Part shown: in pieces, positions 12,001-22,392 of the stretch
How positions within the stretch are numbered: the stretch's first letter is position 1
Layout of the letters: every line of letters starts with the position of its first letter
Origin: Isoetes taiwanensis
Lineage: Eukaryota > Streptophyta > Lycopodiopsida > Isoetales > Isoetaceae
Length of the DNA stretch: 64,000 nt
Direction: 5' to 3'
Assembly (NCBI GenBank): GCA_021234155.1
Contig: JAJEKV010000003.1
Location: 31,289,166-31,353,165 of the forward strand
Notes under the pieces: generated by a model
Database searches by the model: none
The model's input: only the letters and a program-made list of their open reading frames with translations
Told to the model about the DNA's origin: nothing
Program-made: the position numbers and the translations under genes

Positions 12001-12265
12001 ACATAAACATCTGTAATAACTCCAACAAATGTTCTTTATGGTGCCACATACTGCCAAATCAATGTCACATTCTATCCACCTTGACACTGTATTGGTCTCC
12101 ATGGACAAAAAAACACAGTTCAATTCAATTCAATGCAAATCTAATGATCACCTCTTCATATAGCACCAACAAACAAATTACGTAAATGCTTCCACCACTA
12201 TTTCTATCTCATTCCTACATAATACGTTCTAGATAAAGCCTGGCAACGCCGGGCACCATTACTAG

Positions 12266-13221
12266 TATAATATAATTCTTCGTTATTGCCAATTCAAAGC
12301 CTTCCCGACCGCTTATCTTTGACTTCTTGTAGTTTAGCAAGATGAAGCATGTGCTTATTACAAACTTTTAACCTATATTTCTTATCAACCTACACATATA
12401 ACTGTGGCCTTATTGATTGTAGAACTCATAAGAAATTCCAGTGCACTGTCAACAAGAAGTTTATATCATCACTAGTCAAACCAATAAATATTAGATGTAC
12501 CAAAAAGATTAAGATTTTGAGGATAGCACTTTGTTTTTCATAGAAGCCATTGTCTCGACCGGGCCTAGAATAAACCGAAATAGTATTCCGAAGGGCGGGA
12601 TAAACTAAAACTCCTAGTAAATCTACAATACCAGATCTGCCCTTCATGAAAAACTTTATTGCAAGGAATAATTCAGCATTAAAGGGGTTTCAAAGAATTC
12701 CTGCATCATCTCATGCAGCCATTCTAGTTGAGTTACCATAGTGCAAAAATCGTTCGAAAAACAGACAATATTTCCAACACATTATCCTGATCTGTGATTT
12801 TGAGAAATAATTGCACTTGGATCCAATTGCACCTGTATCCAAAGGCAAAGAGACCACATTGAGATAAAAGTGACCACGATTCTAACCAAAGAAAAGAAAG
12901 AAAGAAAGAGAAGTTATGACAAAACTCTTCTTATGTACATAATATACAATTGCATATCACATTTTCACGATTCATCAAATCCTAAGTATATACAAAATAA
13001 TATATTCTATGATAATATATCCTAAATAAGATGACTATCTCAAAAAGGGGGACCCAAGTACTTTTCCACGAAAGTTCTTATAGAAGGTTTTGAGATCTTT
13101 TATGTTCAATATTTCCCTACCACGTGCTTATGCAAACTAAAAAGATTCTAGAGATATCATACTAAAACATGACTTATCTAAACCATGACTTCGAATTTTG
13201 AAGGTGCCGTATTCGACTTGT
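12266..13221. other. upstream region of PR-10 gene 1, duplicated at 20538-21524
   Basis: Matches the region upstream of PR-10 gene 2 with many small differences. No gene of its own. It contains an AAGAAAGAAAGAAAGAGAAG purine tract near 12891 and the CACGTG-like CCACGTGC at about 13120, a G-box-type plant promoter element shared by both copies (second copy near 21424). Confidence 0.4.
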
Positions 13222-13530
13222 TCTCAACTATCTACCTATCCATCCTATATATACTCCTTGTCCCAATTCCAACAAACCATATTCTTAGCACAACTCATTT
13301 CAGGTTCTCTCGTTTCCTTCGTCAAGGTAATATGTGTATTGTTATTAATAATAAGCATCGATGAACTATCTATCAATCTATCCATCATATATGTAAATTC
13401 CCTATCTCAATTTTAGCAACACATATCCTTACCACAAAGCATTTCAAATTTTCTCCTTTTCCTTCATCAATGTAATATTGTTTTTAATATTACACATATG
13501 TGTGTTTTAATGCGTGTTCTGTGTTCCCAG
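13222..13530 (+). promoter_or_regulatory. PR-10 gene 1 promoter and 5' leader, internally duplicated
   Basis: A TATATATA box lies at 13246-13253. About 80 bp later a leader-like segment ends in CAAG followed by GTAATATG, a good 5' splice site, and a matching acceptor TGTTCCCAG ends at 13530, eight bases before the start codon. This suggests a 5'-UTR intron of about 200 bp. The block 13222-13356 (CTATCTACC... through GTAATATTG-like) is repeated in degenerate form at about 13366-13485, so the TATA region and leader occur twice in tandem. The same double arrangement precedes gene 2. Confidence 0.5.
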
Positions 13531-13537
13531 TATAACC

Positions 13538-14081
13538 ATGGTGTGTGACACAAAGGAGATTGAAGTGAATGTTCCCTGTCATAAGCTGTGGGCAGCAATG
13601 AAGGATGGCCATAACTTGATTCCCAAGATCATGAATGAAGAAGTCACACATGTCGAGCATTGTGAGGGAGATGGCTCTGTTGGAAGCATTAGAAAAGTAC
13701 ACTTCCACCCACGTAAGTATCCATCAAACGCTGGTGAATAAATTCTACCTATGCTCCCAACTTGACTGCAAGTAACTTGTAGATTTTGCCCAATTATCTG
13801 GATCTCACTATATCAAGGAGAAGCTCGTTCACATTGATGAATCCAATTACACCGTTGGATGGGAGGGACTAGAAGGTGGGCCAATTGGCAACCTTTGCTC
13901 TTCATTCACTGCCACTAGCACTTTTGCACCTGGAAAGGATGATTCACACTCATTGTGCAAGCTTACTGTCAACTATGAGCCAATTGGTGAACCTGATCTA
14001 AGCAAAATGCAAGCTGGACCCCTCAACATGATAAAAAAGATAGAAGCTTATCTGGTTGCACATCCCCAAGAGTATTGTTAG
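13538..14081 (+). CDS. Bet v 1 / PR-10 (major-latex-protein-like) protein, gene copy 1
   Basis: Two exons, 13538-13712 and 13783-14081, joined across a 70-bp intron with CAC|GTAAGT and TTGTAG borders, encode 157 residues, the usual Bet v 1 length. The start codon has a good context (AACCATGG). The family glycine-rich loop is present as GDGSVGS at residues 44-50, followed by IRKVHF. YIKEKL (68-73) and GGPIGN (90-95) match the conserved core strands, and the C-terminal helix is PLNMIKKIEAYL. The intron position, just after the loop strand, is the classic one for plant PR-10 genes. Proteins of this family have a hydrophobic pocket that binds small ligands such as cytokinins, flavonoids or steroids, and are often stress-induced in the cytosol. 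The ligand cannot be read here. A possible AATAAA signal lies near 14166. It differs from copy 2 at five residues. Confidence 0.95.
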
Positions 14082-15225
14082 GTACCTCCTTTTCAAAATT
14101 TAAATAAGCAACCTCTTGCTATTGTTGAGGTGTAGCACCATTCAGTGTGTATCAATTTAGTTTTCAATAAAGATGAAGTGTTATTACTGGTCTTTAACCC
14201 CCTCCTCCAAAACCTTTGGTCATATGCTTTTTTTTTTTTTTTTGTATTTTGATGTTCAATCTATTGGTTGTTTCTCTATGGTTAGTTCAAGAATTTTCTC
14301 CTCGTTTGGCAGCTAAATTCTTATCTATTGTACTTAACTTATTATCTTTGTCTTCCTAATAAACGTATTGATGGTTCATGGATATACCATTTTATCACTA
14401 TGTGCACAACTATTAAGATTGGCTCTCTTTTATTACTATCCTTCAAAATTTCTTTGGAATAGGAAAGAGAGAAAAAAAGAAAAAATATGTTTAATTCATA
14501 GATCTTTTTTTTTTTTATTTTTTTTTTACTGAAGAACGCCATTCTATTCACCATCACATCATGAGTGCATTCTACGTCACATTTTACATATCACATGGAA
14601 GACAATCCACTACCTAGGCACAATGGAGGTGCTTTGCATGTGATTATCTAGTAGATATTCTAATAGTTAAAAATACTTGCATCTATGTTCTAACTTGATT
14701 TCAATGGCTTCGAATAGATAGAGGTGACTTGTCGCATGTTTGCATCAATTTTCCATGATGGACTGTGGCTATGTTCCTGTTCCACATGCACTATCCATCA
14801 GTCATAGACGTTTGCAGGCAATGCATCATGTTTGATGTTATAAAGAGGTACTATCTTTACTAATATGTGATTGAACTTTTGTAGTTGTTTTGGTTTTTAC
14901 TTCTTATTTTGCATAGGTTAAAGCAAATATTCCTAAATCTGTAAACTGGGAAAATTTTTTGACATTCCTAATAGATATACTAGTTCAGTATCCATTATAT
15001 AAATTTAACTTCAAAATTCAAATGGACAACTGGATATAAAAAATATTTCACATTGTAAACGAATCACCTACTAATGGAGTAATATTTAAATTAGTTAAAT
15101 GGAGTTTTTTTAGCAGGCTTGCCTAACCCTCCCTACAACATTTCCTGGATTTCTAGCCTATCCACGTTTCATGACACATCAGCAAAATTCGTTGATGAAC
15201 ACTAGATCTCTTGATTTCTCCATCA
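14082..15225. other. 3' region of PR-10 gene 1 and spacer
   Basis: Holds the 3' UTR (AATAAA near 14166), two poly-T runs (about 14229-14243 and 14506-14527) and spacer DNA matching unit 2. The site at about 14562-14564 (GCATTCTACGTC) is the empty counterpart of the element inserted at 23124 in unit 2. Confidence 0.5.
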
Positions 15226-16085
15226 ATGGCTGAGAAAAATGGAAACATTCATGGATTTTGCAGGTCTCCTGTATTTTCCGTTGTGGTTGGGGCTCAAGAA
15301 TTACTTTGGCCACCTTTCCTTCCCTCTGTTGTTGTTTTCTTCGTTCCCACTGGTTGTTAAGCGGTCAATTCTTAGAACCAGTCGGTTTAGCCTGAGGGCT
15401 CTAATTTAGACTGCATGGCAGGTATCAAGCAGTAATCTAAGTTTTCTGCACGAAATTCCTTGCGCGTGTTTGATAAACTATGTGACATCTGTTTAGATTC
15501 AATATGCAGATTCCCATGGCATTTTTGTAAGGAAGGCTAGTGTCTCAGACAGAGGATATGATAAGAAATATACCATTGTATTCTGATATGGCATCATGGC
15601 TCCCATGTAGCCCAATATTTCCGACGCATCAGCACATCTACAGTTTGGGATCAGTTACAAAGTACATCCTTTATAACTCCCTTATTGCTAAGGAATTAGT
15701 TGAAACTGGTTTTGTGCATCAAGAAAAGAATTGGAGTGACACATTTCCCAATGGGCATATTTGGCTTCAGGCCCAGTCGTCTAATAATTCTTTCCAGGTT
15801 CTTCAGCTTAATCTGTTATCTTGATTTAAATGTGACTAGTCACATGCTATACTCTTTGACCAAAGTGAACAGAGCTTCTTTCTAATTAAGTTACTTCAGT
15901 CACTTTCTCTTCTAAGCTGCAGAATACTTGTTTATCAAGCTTAGGCACCATTGTTGCAAGACATTTACTACTTGAATTCTATTTTGTTAGCTATGTCAAT
16001 CAGTCATAAACATGAATAAGTAAATTTGTAGAAGCTTTATTTGTAGTTTCTGGCCATTATGTGCATTTGGATGTTAAATTTTATT

Positions 16086-17551
16086 CTAGAATGGGGCTCG
16101 CGTGAAAACGACAAAAACCTCCCGATAGATAGGCTTCTCATTCATCTCAGCAGATTTTCTACAATGGTGGATAGTGGATAGTGGATAGCTGCACACATGC
16201 GAACTACCCACGAAGAAAAATAAAGGGAATATCCAATTATACAACTTGGACCCCATGAAATACAATGCTAATAAATGTTTGGTCTGTGTACCTGCCAAAA
16301 GCTTATCACCGGGATTAAAAAACCCTGCCCTTTCGGGTTTTCGCAGAAAAACCCTAGTGATAAGCCTTCGGCAAGGGGCGAAAGACAAGAAAGGAAGATT
16401 TAATCCGGGGGAAGCTCATTTATGCAAATGCCCATTCTGTCTATTCATAAGGGCTACCAAAGGAATGGGGAGAAAGGACCACGATGCGGGCGAGCCCAAG
16501 AAAAGGAGATTTTTGGAATGAAGACTGTTACTATCTTTTATATGATGAAATCCTTTTGAGATAAAGGTTCAGGCCTAAAACTACTGGTCTAGTCTAAATA
16601 TTTTCTTAAGATATTATGTTGAAGGGTCTTCATAACCAACCCTACCCAAATCGGTTACTTTTTGTAAACATATGTATATACATATGTCCATATGTACACA
16701 AATATCTATATTAATATAAATACTAAGCCTTCAATTAAAAAAAAAAAGATAAGCCTTCGGCAAGGGGCTTGGACAAACGTAAGGCTAGGCTGAGAATTCG
16801 CTCCCAAAAAACCCACGAATGGAGAAGTCAAAGCTGTTGTTGCTGCCGCTTGCTGACCTGTACCTGCATATCACCGACACTAGAACAAATATGACAAAAC
16901 AAACCTCCCAAAGTGGAGGGGCTAATGATGCGTGCCACGCGACAACAAAACAAAAACCTCTTCCAATAGAGGGGCTGGTCACGCATGCCAAGCGACAAAT
17001 ACATTAAACAATTAAGGGGGGGAGGGTGGGTTTCAAAGAATAGAGAATAAGGTACTGCTGAGAGGGAAGAGGAAGTACCGATGAGATGTTGATTAGGAAC
17101 CTCGCCTAATATAGCGATCTCTCAACCAGAGCAGGATATGCAATACATGCATGCGAGACATGCATGCCCCCCCAAAGAATCTCGATCCGAGGCCTCGGAT
17201 CGATGGAATTCTAGAATGGGGCTCGCATGAAAACGACAAAAACCTCCCGAATAGAAGAGAACTTCCTTAGCAAAATGGGATCGAGGACGAAGGTCAAAGG
17301 ATTATGGCTAAAGAAGAGGCAAGACCGAGAACAGCATGAAAGAAACGCCAAATTGGTCAATCCAAGCAGGGAAAAGCCCCTCTCCTGCATGGTTTCAAAG
17401 AATAGAGAATAAGGTACTGCTGAGAGAGAAGAGGAAGCGCCGATGAGATGTTGATGAAGAACCTCGCCTAATATAGCGATCTCCCAACCAGAGAAGGCAT
17501 GCAATGCATGCATGCGAGACATGCATGCATGAGAGGGCTCAGATCGATGGA
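16086..17551 (+). mobile_element. dimeric ATT-flanked element, copy 1 (with a nested retroposon)
   Basis: Compared with unit 2 (near 25411, TTTTATTTGATTAAT), 1466 bp plus one ATT are inserted here. The structure is ATT (16083-16085), long unit 16086-17207, ATT (17208-17210), short unit 17211-17551, ATT (17552-17554). Both units start CTAGAATGGGGCTCGC and end GATCGATGGA, and their last 120 bp are alike (CTCGCCTAATATAGCGATCT, ATGCATGCGAGACATGCATG). No coding sequence recognised. The same long-plus-short architecture is found at 23124-24148. The long unit contains a separate poly(A) retroposon. Confidence 0.7.
16380..16747 (+). mobile_element. poly(A) retroposon (probable LINE 3' end) with 21-bp target duplication
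   Basis: Flanked by perfect 21-bp direct repeats beginning GATAAGCCTTCGG (16359-16379 and 16748-16768). The inserted 368 bp end in an A-run directly before the right repeat. The sister element in unit 2 (near 23380) has a single, slightly shortened copy of this target and no insertion. The body includes a short open frame with CKCPFC and a (TATG)-rich 3' part, as in 3' UTRs of L1-type LINEs. A 5'-truncated LINE is most likely. A SINE is less likely because no tRNA-like box is seen. Confidence 0.8.
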
Positions 17552-17892
17552 ATTTGATTAATATTTTCTGCACAGTATGCTATTTCATATATGTATATTT
17601 TTGTATATTTATTGGTTGGTCTGTATCACTTAATCAGTCTACTTCTTTTGTCTCAGGTTGTGTGTCCTGGAGCATACTTCAAGATCTTGAAGTTTTTGGA
17701 TACTCCCTTCATATTTGCTATGGGCTATAGGTAAAAAACGCAACAGATTGATATGCGCACAAATGACATTGGCATTATTTTTAAGGACATCATTACTGAC
17801 ATCAATCCATTGGATGGGGTATTTTCTGTCACTGCCATAGGTCCATCTCATTCAGTAAAGGTAATAAGTTATCAGACAAGATTATGCTCTTT

Positions 17893-20537
17893 GTGTGGTT
17901 AAATATTCATCTGCTTGAGGATGATTGTCTATTTGTACATATTAAGTGGCGCTTATGATGGTGCTTAGGGTTTTAGCCCCGCTCTTTTGCTCATAACACG
18001 GGATTCTAGTGTGAGATTTGGGTGTTCGTGGGCTCCTTGGAAAGCTTATCGCACGCCCTTTCCGTTGGTGTATGATTTATATGAGGAGTCTTCCATTTTG
18101 GTGGAAAGAATCTGCCTGACAGTCCCAGCCCTCTTTTGGCGGTGCTAGGGTTTGGTTGCAATTTTCTTTTGGCCATAATTTTTGCATCTGATTGGGAGGG
18201 ACTGTTCAGCTCTGAAACTTCAGCCCCTCCTTTTGGTGGAGATGCCAAGATCCAGTCGCAACTCGCCAAAACGTTCTTCTGATAGTTCTACCATAGTACA
18301 TGGTGGAATTAGAAAAGAATATTTTGCAGATTCTTCCAGAATAAGTGTATGTGAAGCACACAAAATGGCTCGCGAGGGTGCTCTTTCGGCTCCTGAGAGT
18401 TTGGTCTCTTTGGTGCACCTCAATCCTTTAGTGTTGTCTGACATATCTTCTAATGGCACGAGTGGGGCTGCCTCAATTGAGACAGGAGCTCTATCTTTCT
18501 CCTCTTCTCAGTTACTTGTTTCAGTTTCTATTCCAACTGTAGTTGCCTCAACTACGGTTCACGCTTCTGCCCATACATCTGGTGAGACTGGAAGACGTGT
18601 TGAACATATGCCATTGGGAAACTCTTCTGAGAATGTCGCACCTCCAATGCACATTGGAGGTTCCTCGGGTCAAGTGGTGTGTTCCTCGGGTCAGGTGGTG
18701 TGTTCTGCACTCATTGGAAGTTCTGTGGGTCAGGCAAGACCCTCTTTGTCTGCTGAAGTTGCTTCCGGGCTAGCAGCACCTCCAACACATGTTGGAGGTC
18801 CCTCATGTCAGTTGAGATCTCACGTGCCTGTGGAGTGCTCCCTTAGATAGGCTGCACCTAATAGTGTTGCACAGGCGGCATCTCCAACACCGGTTGGAAG
18901 TTCCTTGATGCAGACTACTCGTGGAGGTAGTGCTCGGATGGTGATGCAACCTACCCGCAGGGCAAGTGGTACGTCCAATACACGTTGGAGGTTCTTCAGG
19001 GCAGGAGGAATTTCCCCCTCTTTCTTCGCGGCAGCCTGACATTAGGGATTTTTTGAGATCATAAAAGGGCCTTCTAAGAACTGCTGACTAAGCTATATGA
19101 ACTACCAATCAGAAAATAGAACTGGTAATCCAATCAGCAAAACAGTTATAACTAACTCAATGGATCACATTTTCTAGCATAAGTGTTGACAGAAAAGTCC
19201 AAATGAGCTCTTGTTTGGTGTAATAGATAGATCTCATTGAGATCTTTCCAACCTTGGGTGGTTTGCATATCTTTTAACCCCGTAGGATAGTAAAAAATGG
19301 TAAAAAACCATATTTTTTGGAGTTTTGACAATCATAAGTGGTTAGAATATGTCAAAAGCACCTAAGGTTAAAAAGATCTCAATGAGTTCTATCTATTGCA
19401 CTAAATGAGAGCTCATTTGGACTTTTCTATCAATAGTTATGCTAGAAAATGTGATCTAGTGAGTTAGTTATAACAGTTTTGCTGATGGACCCGTCAGGCT
19501 CTGATTTCTGATTGGTAGTTCATTTATCCTCATTTGGCTTAGTTGGCATGTTTTGAAGGCCTAATGCATGATATCCTCTTCCACACCCCGAGCTGCATCA
19601 ACCTCACCTTAGAGATCATCTGACACAGTGGCTTGAGTTACAGGTGTGCGATTTTCTGAGTGGCTTTGCAACCTCAGCTCGTATCTCAAAGGCCATTGCC
19701 ACTATGGTGGATAATAACAAGAAAAAAGTTGTGTCCTATCTCCAGCAATTGCAAGCCAAGCAAGACTCCATGGATATCCAGCTCCCATCAGACGAAATCT
19801 TTTATGAGGTTCAGGAGTGCATGACAACTTTTAAGCGTTTTGGGGATCCAGTGGTGCAGATTACCCATGAAGATCATCGGCGATATGTGGAGCAGTTGGT
19901 TGCGTGTTCCGCGGTCTGCCAATTCACTGGCTCTTTCTTGGATCTGAAGCACGTAATCTTGGCTGTTTGGGCACCTTCATAAGCTAGGTCTTCCTGCTTA
20001 TCAATCTATCAAGCTTGTGGCAAAAGATCAACGTTGCTTTCTTTTGATGTTTGAATCTTCTGAGCTGGCTGCTCAACTCTTTCTTAAACTGTTCAGGCAT
20101 CACATAAACCATCAGCAGATCAGTTGTCCTTATTAAAAGTTGTGGATCAGGTGTCTCCACCTGCCATTCTAGCATTTCCTTAATTTCAATTTCCTCTAAC
20201 TTTTCGATTGGCTCAAATATTTCCTTTTCTGTAGGGATTCCCTTCTCTGGCTCTTGCTGTTGAGCCTAACTTTGTGCTTGCCATAGCCATCAAGCCTGCT
20301 CTTTCAGAACAAGCAATGCATTTAAAATCTCATTTGGCAAACCTAGTTCTTGCATATCCTTGACTGGAAATTATTTATGTGTTTTGCTTTTATGTTATAT
20401 AAAAAAATTATCAAATCAAAAAGTTGATACCTATCAAATTAGAGTAGTAAAAATTTTGGTGTGTCTAAAGTTGCATACACTTACAAGTGAACAAGGTACA
20501 CAGTGCTTCCAATGATGGCAAAAGACATTACTAAGCA
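17893..20537 (+). pseudogene. retrotransposon ORF1/gag-like remnant, between the duplicated units
   Basis: A frame from 18181 to 18846 (a likely start is MPRSSRNSPKRSS at 18241) encodes a Ser/Gly-rich protein with degenerate internal repeats of the type APPMHIGGSSGQVV, continuing as broken frame to about 19060. After a MITE (19068-19561), another frame at 19644-19982 gives MVDNNKKKVVSYLQQLQ, CMTTFKRFGD and FLDLKHVILAVWAP. A frame change then leads to AYQSIKLVAKDQRCFLLMFE, SSELAAQLFLK and stops. The W-x-P strand followed by FLLMFESSELAAQLFLK resembles the DUF4283-type domain found in plant LINE ORF1 or gag-like proteins. That is tentative. 20064-20537 is repeated at 2888-3526. Confidence 0.5.
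19068..19561. mobile_element. foldback MITE with ~190-bp arms
   Basis: The left arm (from 19068, GGCCTTCTAAGAACTGCTGA) and the reverse complement of the right arm (from 19561, GGCCTTCAAAACATGCCAA) stay aligned for about 190 bp, with strong identity in AACTACCAATCAGAAA, CAGCAAAAC.GTTATAACTAA and TCACATTTTCTAGCATAA. The loop is about 110 bp. The termini GGCCTT...AAGGCC and a following TAA recall Tourist/Harbinger-type MITEs, but a clean target duplication is not visible. It interrupts the ORF1-like remnant. Confidence 0.8.
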
Positions 20538-21524
20538 TATAATACAATTCCTCGTTATTGCCAGTTCAAAGCCTGCATTGTAAGCCTATTGCAGGAACCT
20601 TCTTCCCCATCGCTTATCTTTGATAAGTTCTTGTAGTTTAGGACGGTGAATCATGTACTTATTACAAACGTTTAACTTATATTTCTTATCAACCTACACA
20701 TATAACTGTGGCCTTATTGACCATAGAACTCATAAGAAATTCCACTACGCCGTCAACAAGAAGTTTATATCATCACTAGTCAAACCATTAAATATTAGAT
20801 CTACCAAAAATAATTAAGATTTTGAGGATAGCGGTTTCTTTTCATAGAAGCCTATTGTCTCGACTAGGCCTAGAAGAAAACGAAATAGTTTTCCAAAGGG
20901 CAGGATAAACTGGAACTCCTAGTGAATCTATAGTACCAAATCTGCCCTTCATGAGAAACTTTATTCCAAGGAACAATTCAACATTAAAGGGGTTTTCAAA
21001 GAATTCGTGCATCATCTCATGTAGCCATTCTAGTTTAGTTACCATAGTGCAAAAATCATTCAAAAAACAGACAATGTTTCCAATACATTATCCCGATCTA
21101 TGATTTTGAGTAATAATTGCCCTTGGATCCAATTGCACATGGGTCCAAAGGTAAAGAGACCACATTGAGATAAAAGTGTCCATGATTCTAACCAAAGAAA
21201 AAAAAGAAAGAAAGAGAAGTTATGACAAAGCTCTTCATACGTACATAATATACAATTGCATATCACACTTCCACTATTCATCAAATCCTAAATATATACA
21301 AAATATTATTCTATGATAATATATCCTAAATAAGATGACTATCTCAAAAAGGGGGACCCAAGTATTTTTCCATGAAGGATCCTATAGAAGGTTTTGAAAA
21401 CTTTTGGGTTCAATATTTTCCTACCACGTGCTTATGCAAACTAAAAAGATTCTAGAGATACATACTAAAACATGACTTATCTAAACCATGACTTAGAACT
21501 TTGAAGGTGCTGTATTCAACTTGT
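20538..21524. other. upstream region of PR-10 gene 2
   Basis: Paralog of 12266-13221, without a gene. Its left border at 20537/20538 (AAGCA|TATAATAC) is the empty site of the Helitron inserted in unit 1. Confidence 0.5.
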
Positions 21525-21834
21525 TCCCAACTATCTACCTATCCATCCTATATATACTCCCTATCCCAATTCTAACAAACCATATTCTTAGCACAACGCA
21601 TTTCAAGTTCTCTCGTTTTCTTTCATCAAGGTAATATGTGTATTGTTATTAATAATAGGCGTATGTGAACTATCTATCAATCTATCCATCCTATATGTAA
21701 ATTCCTTATCTCAATTTTAGCAAAACATATCCTTAGCACAGCGCATTTCAAATTTTCTCCTTTTCCTTCATTAATGTAATATTGTTGTTAATACTACACG
21801 TATGTGTGTTCTAATGCGTGTTTTGTGTTCTCAG
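21525..21834 (+). promoter_or_regulatory. PR-10 gene 2 promoter and 5' leader
   Basis: TATATATA at 21549-21556, leader ending in TCAAG|GTAATATG near 21631, and acceptor TGTTCTCAG ending at 21834, seven bases before the start codon. As in gene 1, the TATA/leader block is followed by a degenerate second copy (about 21667-21785). Confidence 0.5.
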
Positions 21835-21841
21835 TATAACC

Positions 21842-22385
21842 ATGGTGTGTGACACAAAGGAGATTGAAGTGAATGTTCCCCGTCATAGGCTGTGGGCAGC
21901 AATGAAGGATGGCCATAACTTGATTCCCAAGATCATGAATGAAGAAGTCACACATGTCGAGCATTGTGAGGGAGATGGCTCTGTTGGAAGCATTAGAAAA
22001 GTACACTTCCACCCACGTAAGTATCCATCAAACGCTGGTGAATAAATTCTACCTATGCTCCCAACTTGACTGCAAGTAACTTGTAGATTTTGCCCAATTA
22101 TCTGGATCTCACTATATCAAGGAGAAGCTCGTTCACATTGATGAATCCAATTACACCGTTGGATGGGAGGGGCTAGAAGGTGGGCCAATTGGCAACCTTT
22201 GCTCTTCATTCACTGCCACTAGCACTTTTGCACCTGGAAGGGATGATTCGCACTCATTGTGCAAACTTACTGTCAACTATGAGCCAATTGGTGAACCTGA
22301 TCTAAGCAAAATGCAAGCTGGACCCCTCAACACGATAAAAACGATAGAAGCTTATCTCGTTGCGCATCCCCAAGAGTATTGTTAG
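21842..22385 (+). CDS. Bet v 1 / PR-10 (major-latex-protein-like) protein, gene copy 2
   Basis: Exons 21842-22016 and 22087-22385 around a 70-bp intron encode 157 residues, collinear with copy 1. The loop GDGSVGS (44-50), YIKEKL (68-73) and GGPIG (90-94) are unchanged. Relative to copy 1 the replacements are C14R, K16R, K110R, M141T and K144T, so two fall at the N-terminal helix and two in the long C-terminal helix that lines the ligand pocket. All splice sites and the stop are kept, so both copies look functional. The few differences and shared flanks show a recent tandem duplication. The role is presumably the same as copy 1: a soluble small-ligand binder, often stress-induced in the family. 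Confidence 0.95.
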
Positions 22386-22392
22386 GTACCTC

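Larger units (their letters stand above)
3527..12265 (+). mobile_element. non-autonomous Helitron carrying gene fragments and a nested element
   Basis: The 3' end shows the Helitron signature: a short GC-rich hairpin (GCCTGGC, AAC, GCCGGGC at 12238-12254), a 7-nt spacer, then CTAG (12262-12265) followed by host T. The 5' end starts with TC (3527), preceded by host A. Flanking DNA joins exactly in the other duplicated unit: there ...ATTACTAAGCA is followed directly by TATAATACAATTC (near 20537/20538), whereas here the left flank ends ...ATTACTAAGAA and the right flank begins TATAATATAATTC. Insertion between A and T without target duplication is the known Helitron mode. No Rep/helicase coding sequence is visible, so it is non-autonomous. 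It contains gene-like exons (4084-6001), a 4.05-kb inverted-repeat element (6797-10848) and diverged tandem repeats near its 3' end. Without the nested element it is about 4.7 kb. Confidence 0.75.
15226..17860 (+). pseudogene. tocopherol-cyclase-like pseudogene, copy 1
   Basis: A plausible first exon starts at ATG 15226 (MAEKNGNIHGFC, then CAG|GT). A later exon ending at 15797 (TTTCCAG|GTTC) gives PLYSDMASWLP, PIFPTHQHIYSLGS and HQEKNWSDTFPNGHIWLQAQ. The last segment 17657-17860 gives VVCPGAYFKILKFL, PFIFAMGYR, a stop, then IDMRTNDIGIIFKD and INPLDGVFSVTA before AAG|GTAATA. EKNW..FP..W-Q followed by a G-Y-R and an RT-D strand resembles the tocopherol cyclase family (Pfam Tocopherol_cycl), which acts in plastids. 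This assignment is from pattern memory only. An in-frame TAA after GYR and a frame change before PLYSDMA occur in both duplicated copies, so the gene was probably dead before the duplication. The large intron holds an inserted element (16086-17551). Confidence 0.45.

Noticed and set aside
11914-12265. TCTCTACTATTT as the 5' end of a short Helitron
   Set aside because: It is preceded by C rather than A, and its left flank does not match the empty site in unit 2, whereas 3526/3527 does.
17731-17746. 16-bp GT...AG stretch in the tocopherol-cyclase-like sequence as an intron
   Set aside because: Too short to be spliced. Reading through in the same frame meets a TAA shared by both copies, so a nonsense change is more likely.
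18182-18850. 222-codon frame as a host gene
   Set aside because: Low-complexity Ser/Gly-rich sequence with degenerate repeats, continuous with an ORF1-like remnant that also occurs at 2.9 kb. No splice pattern of a host gene.
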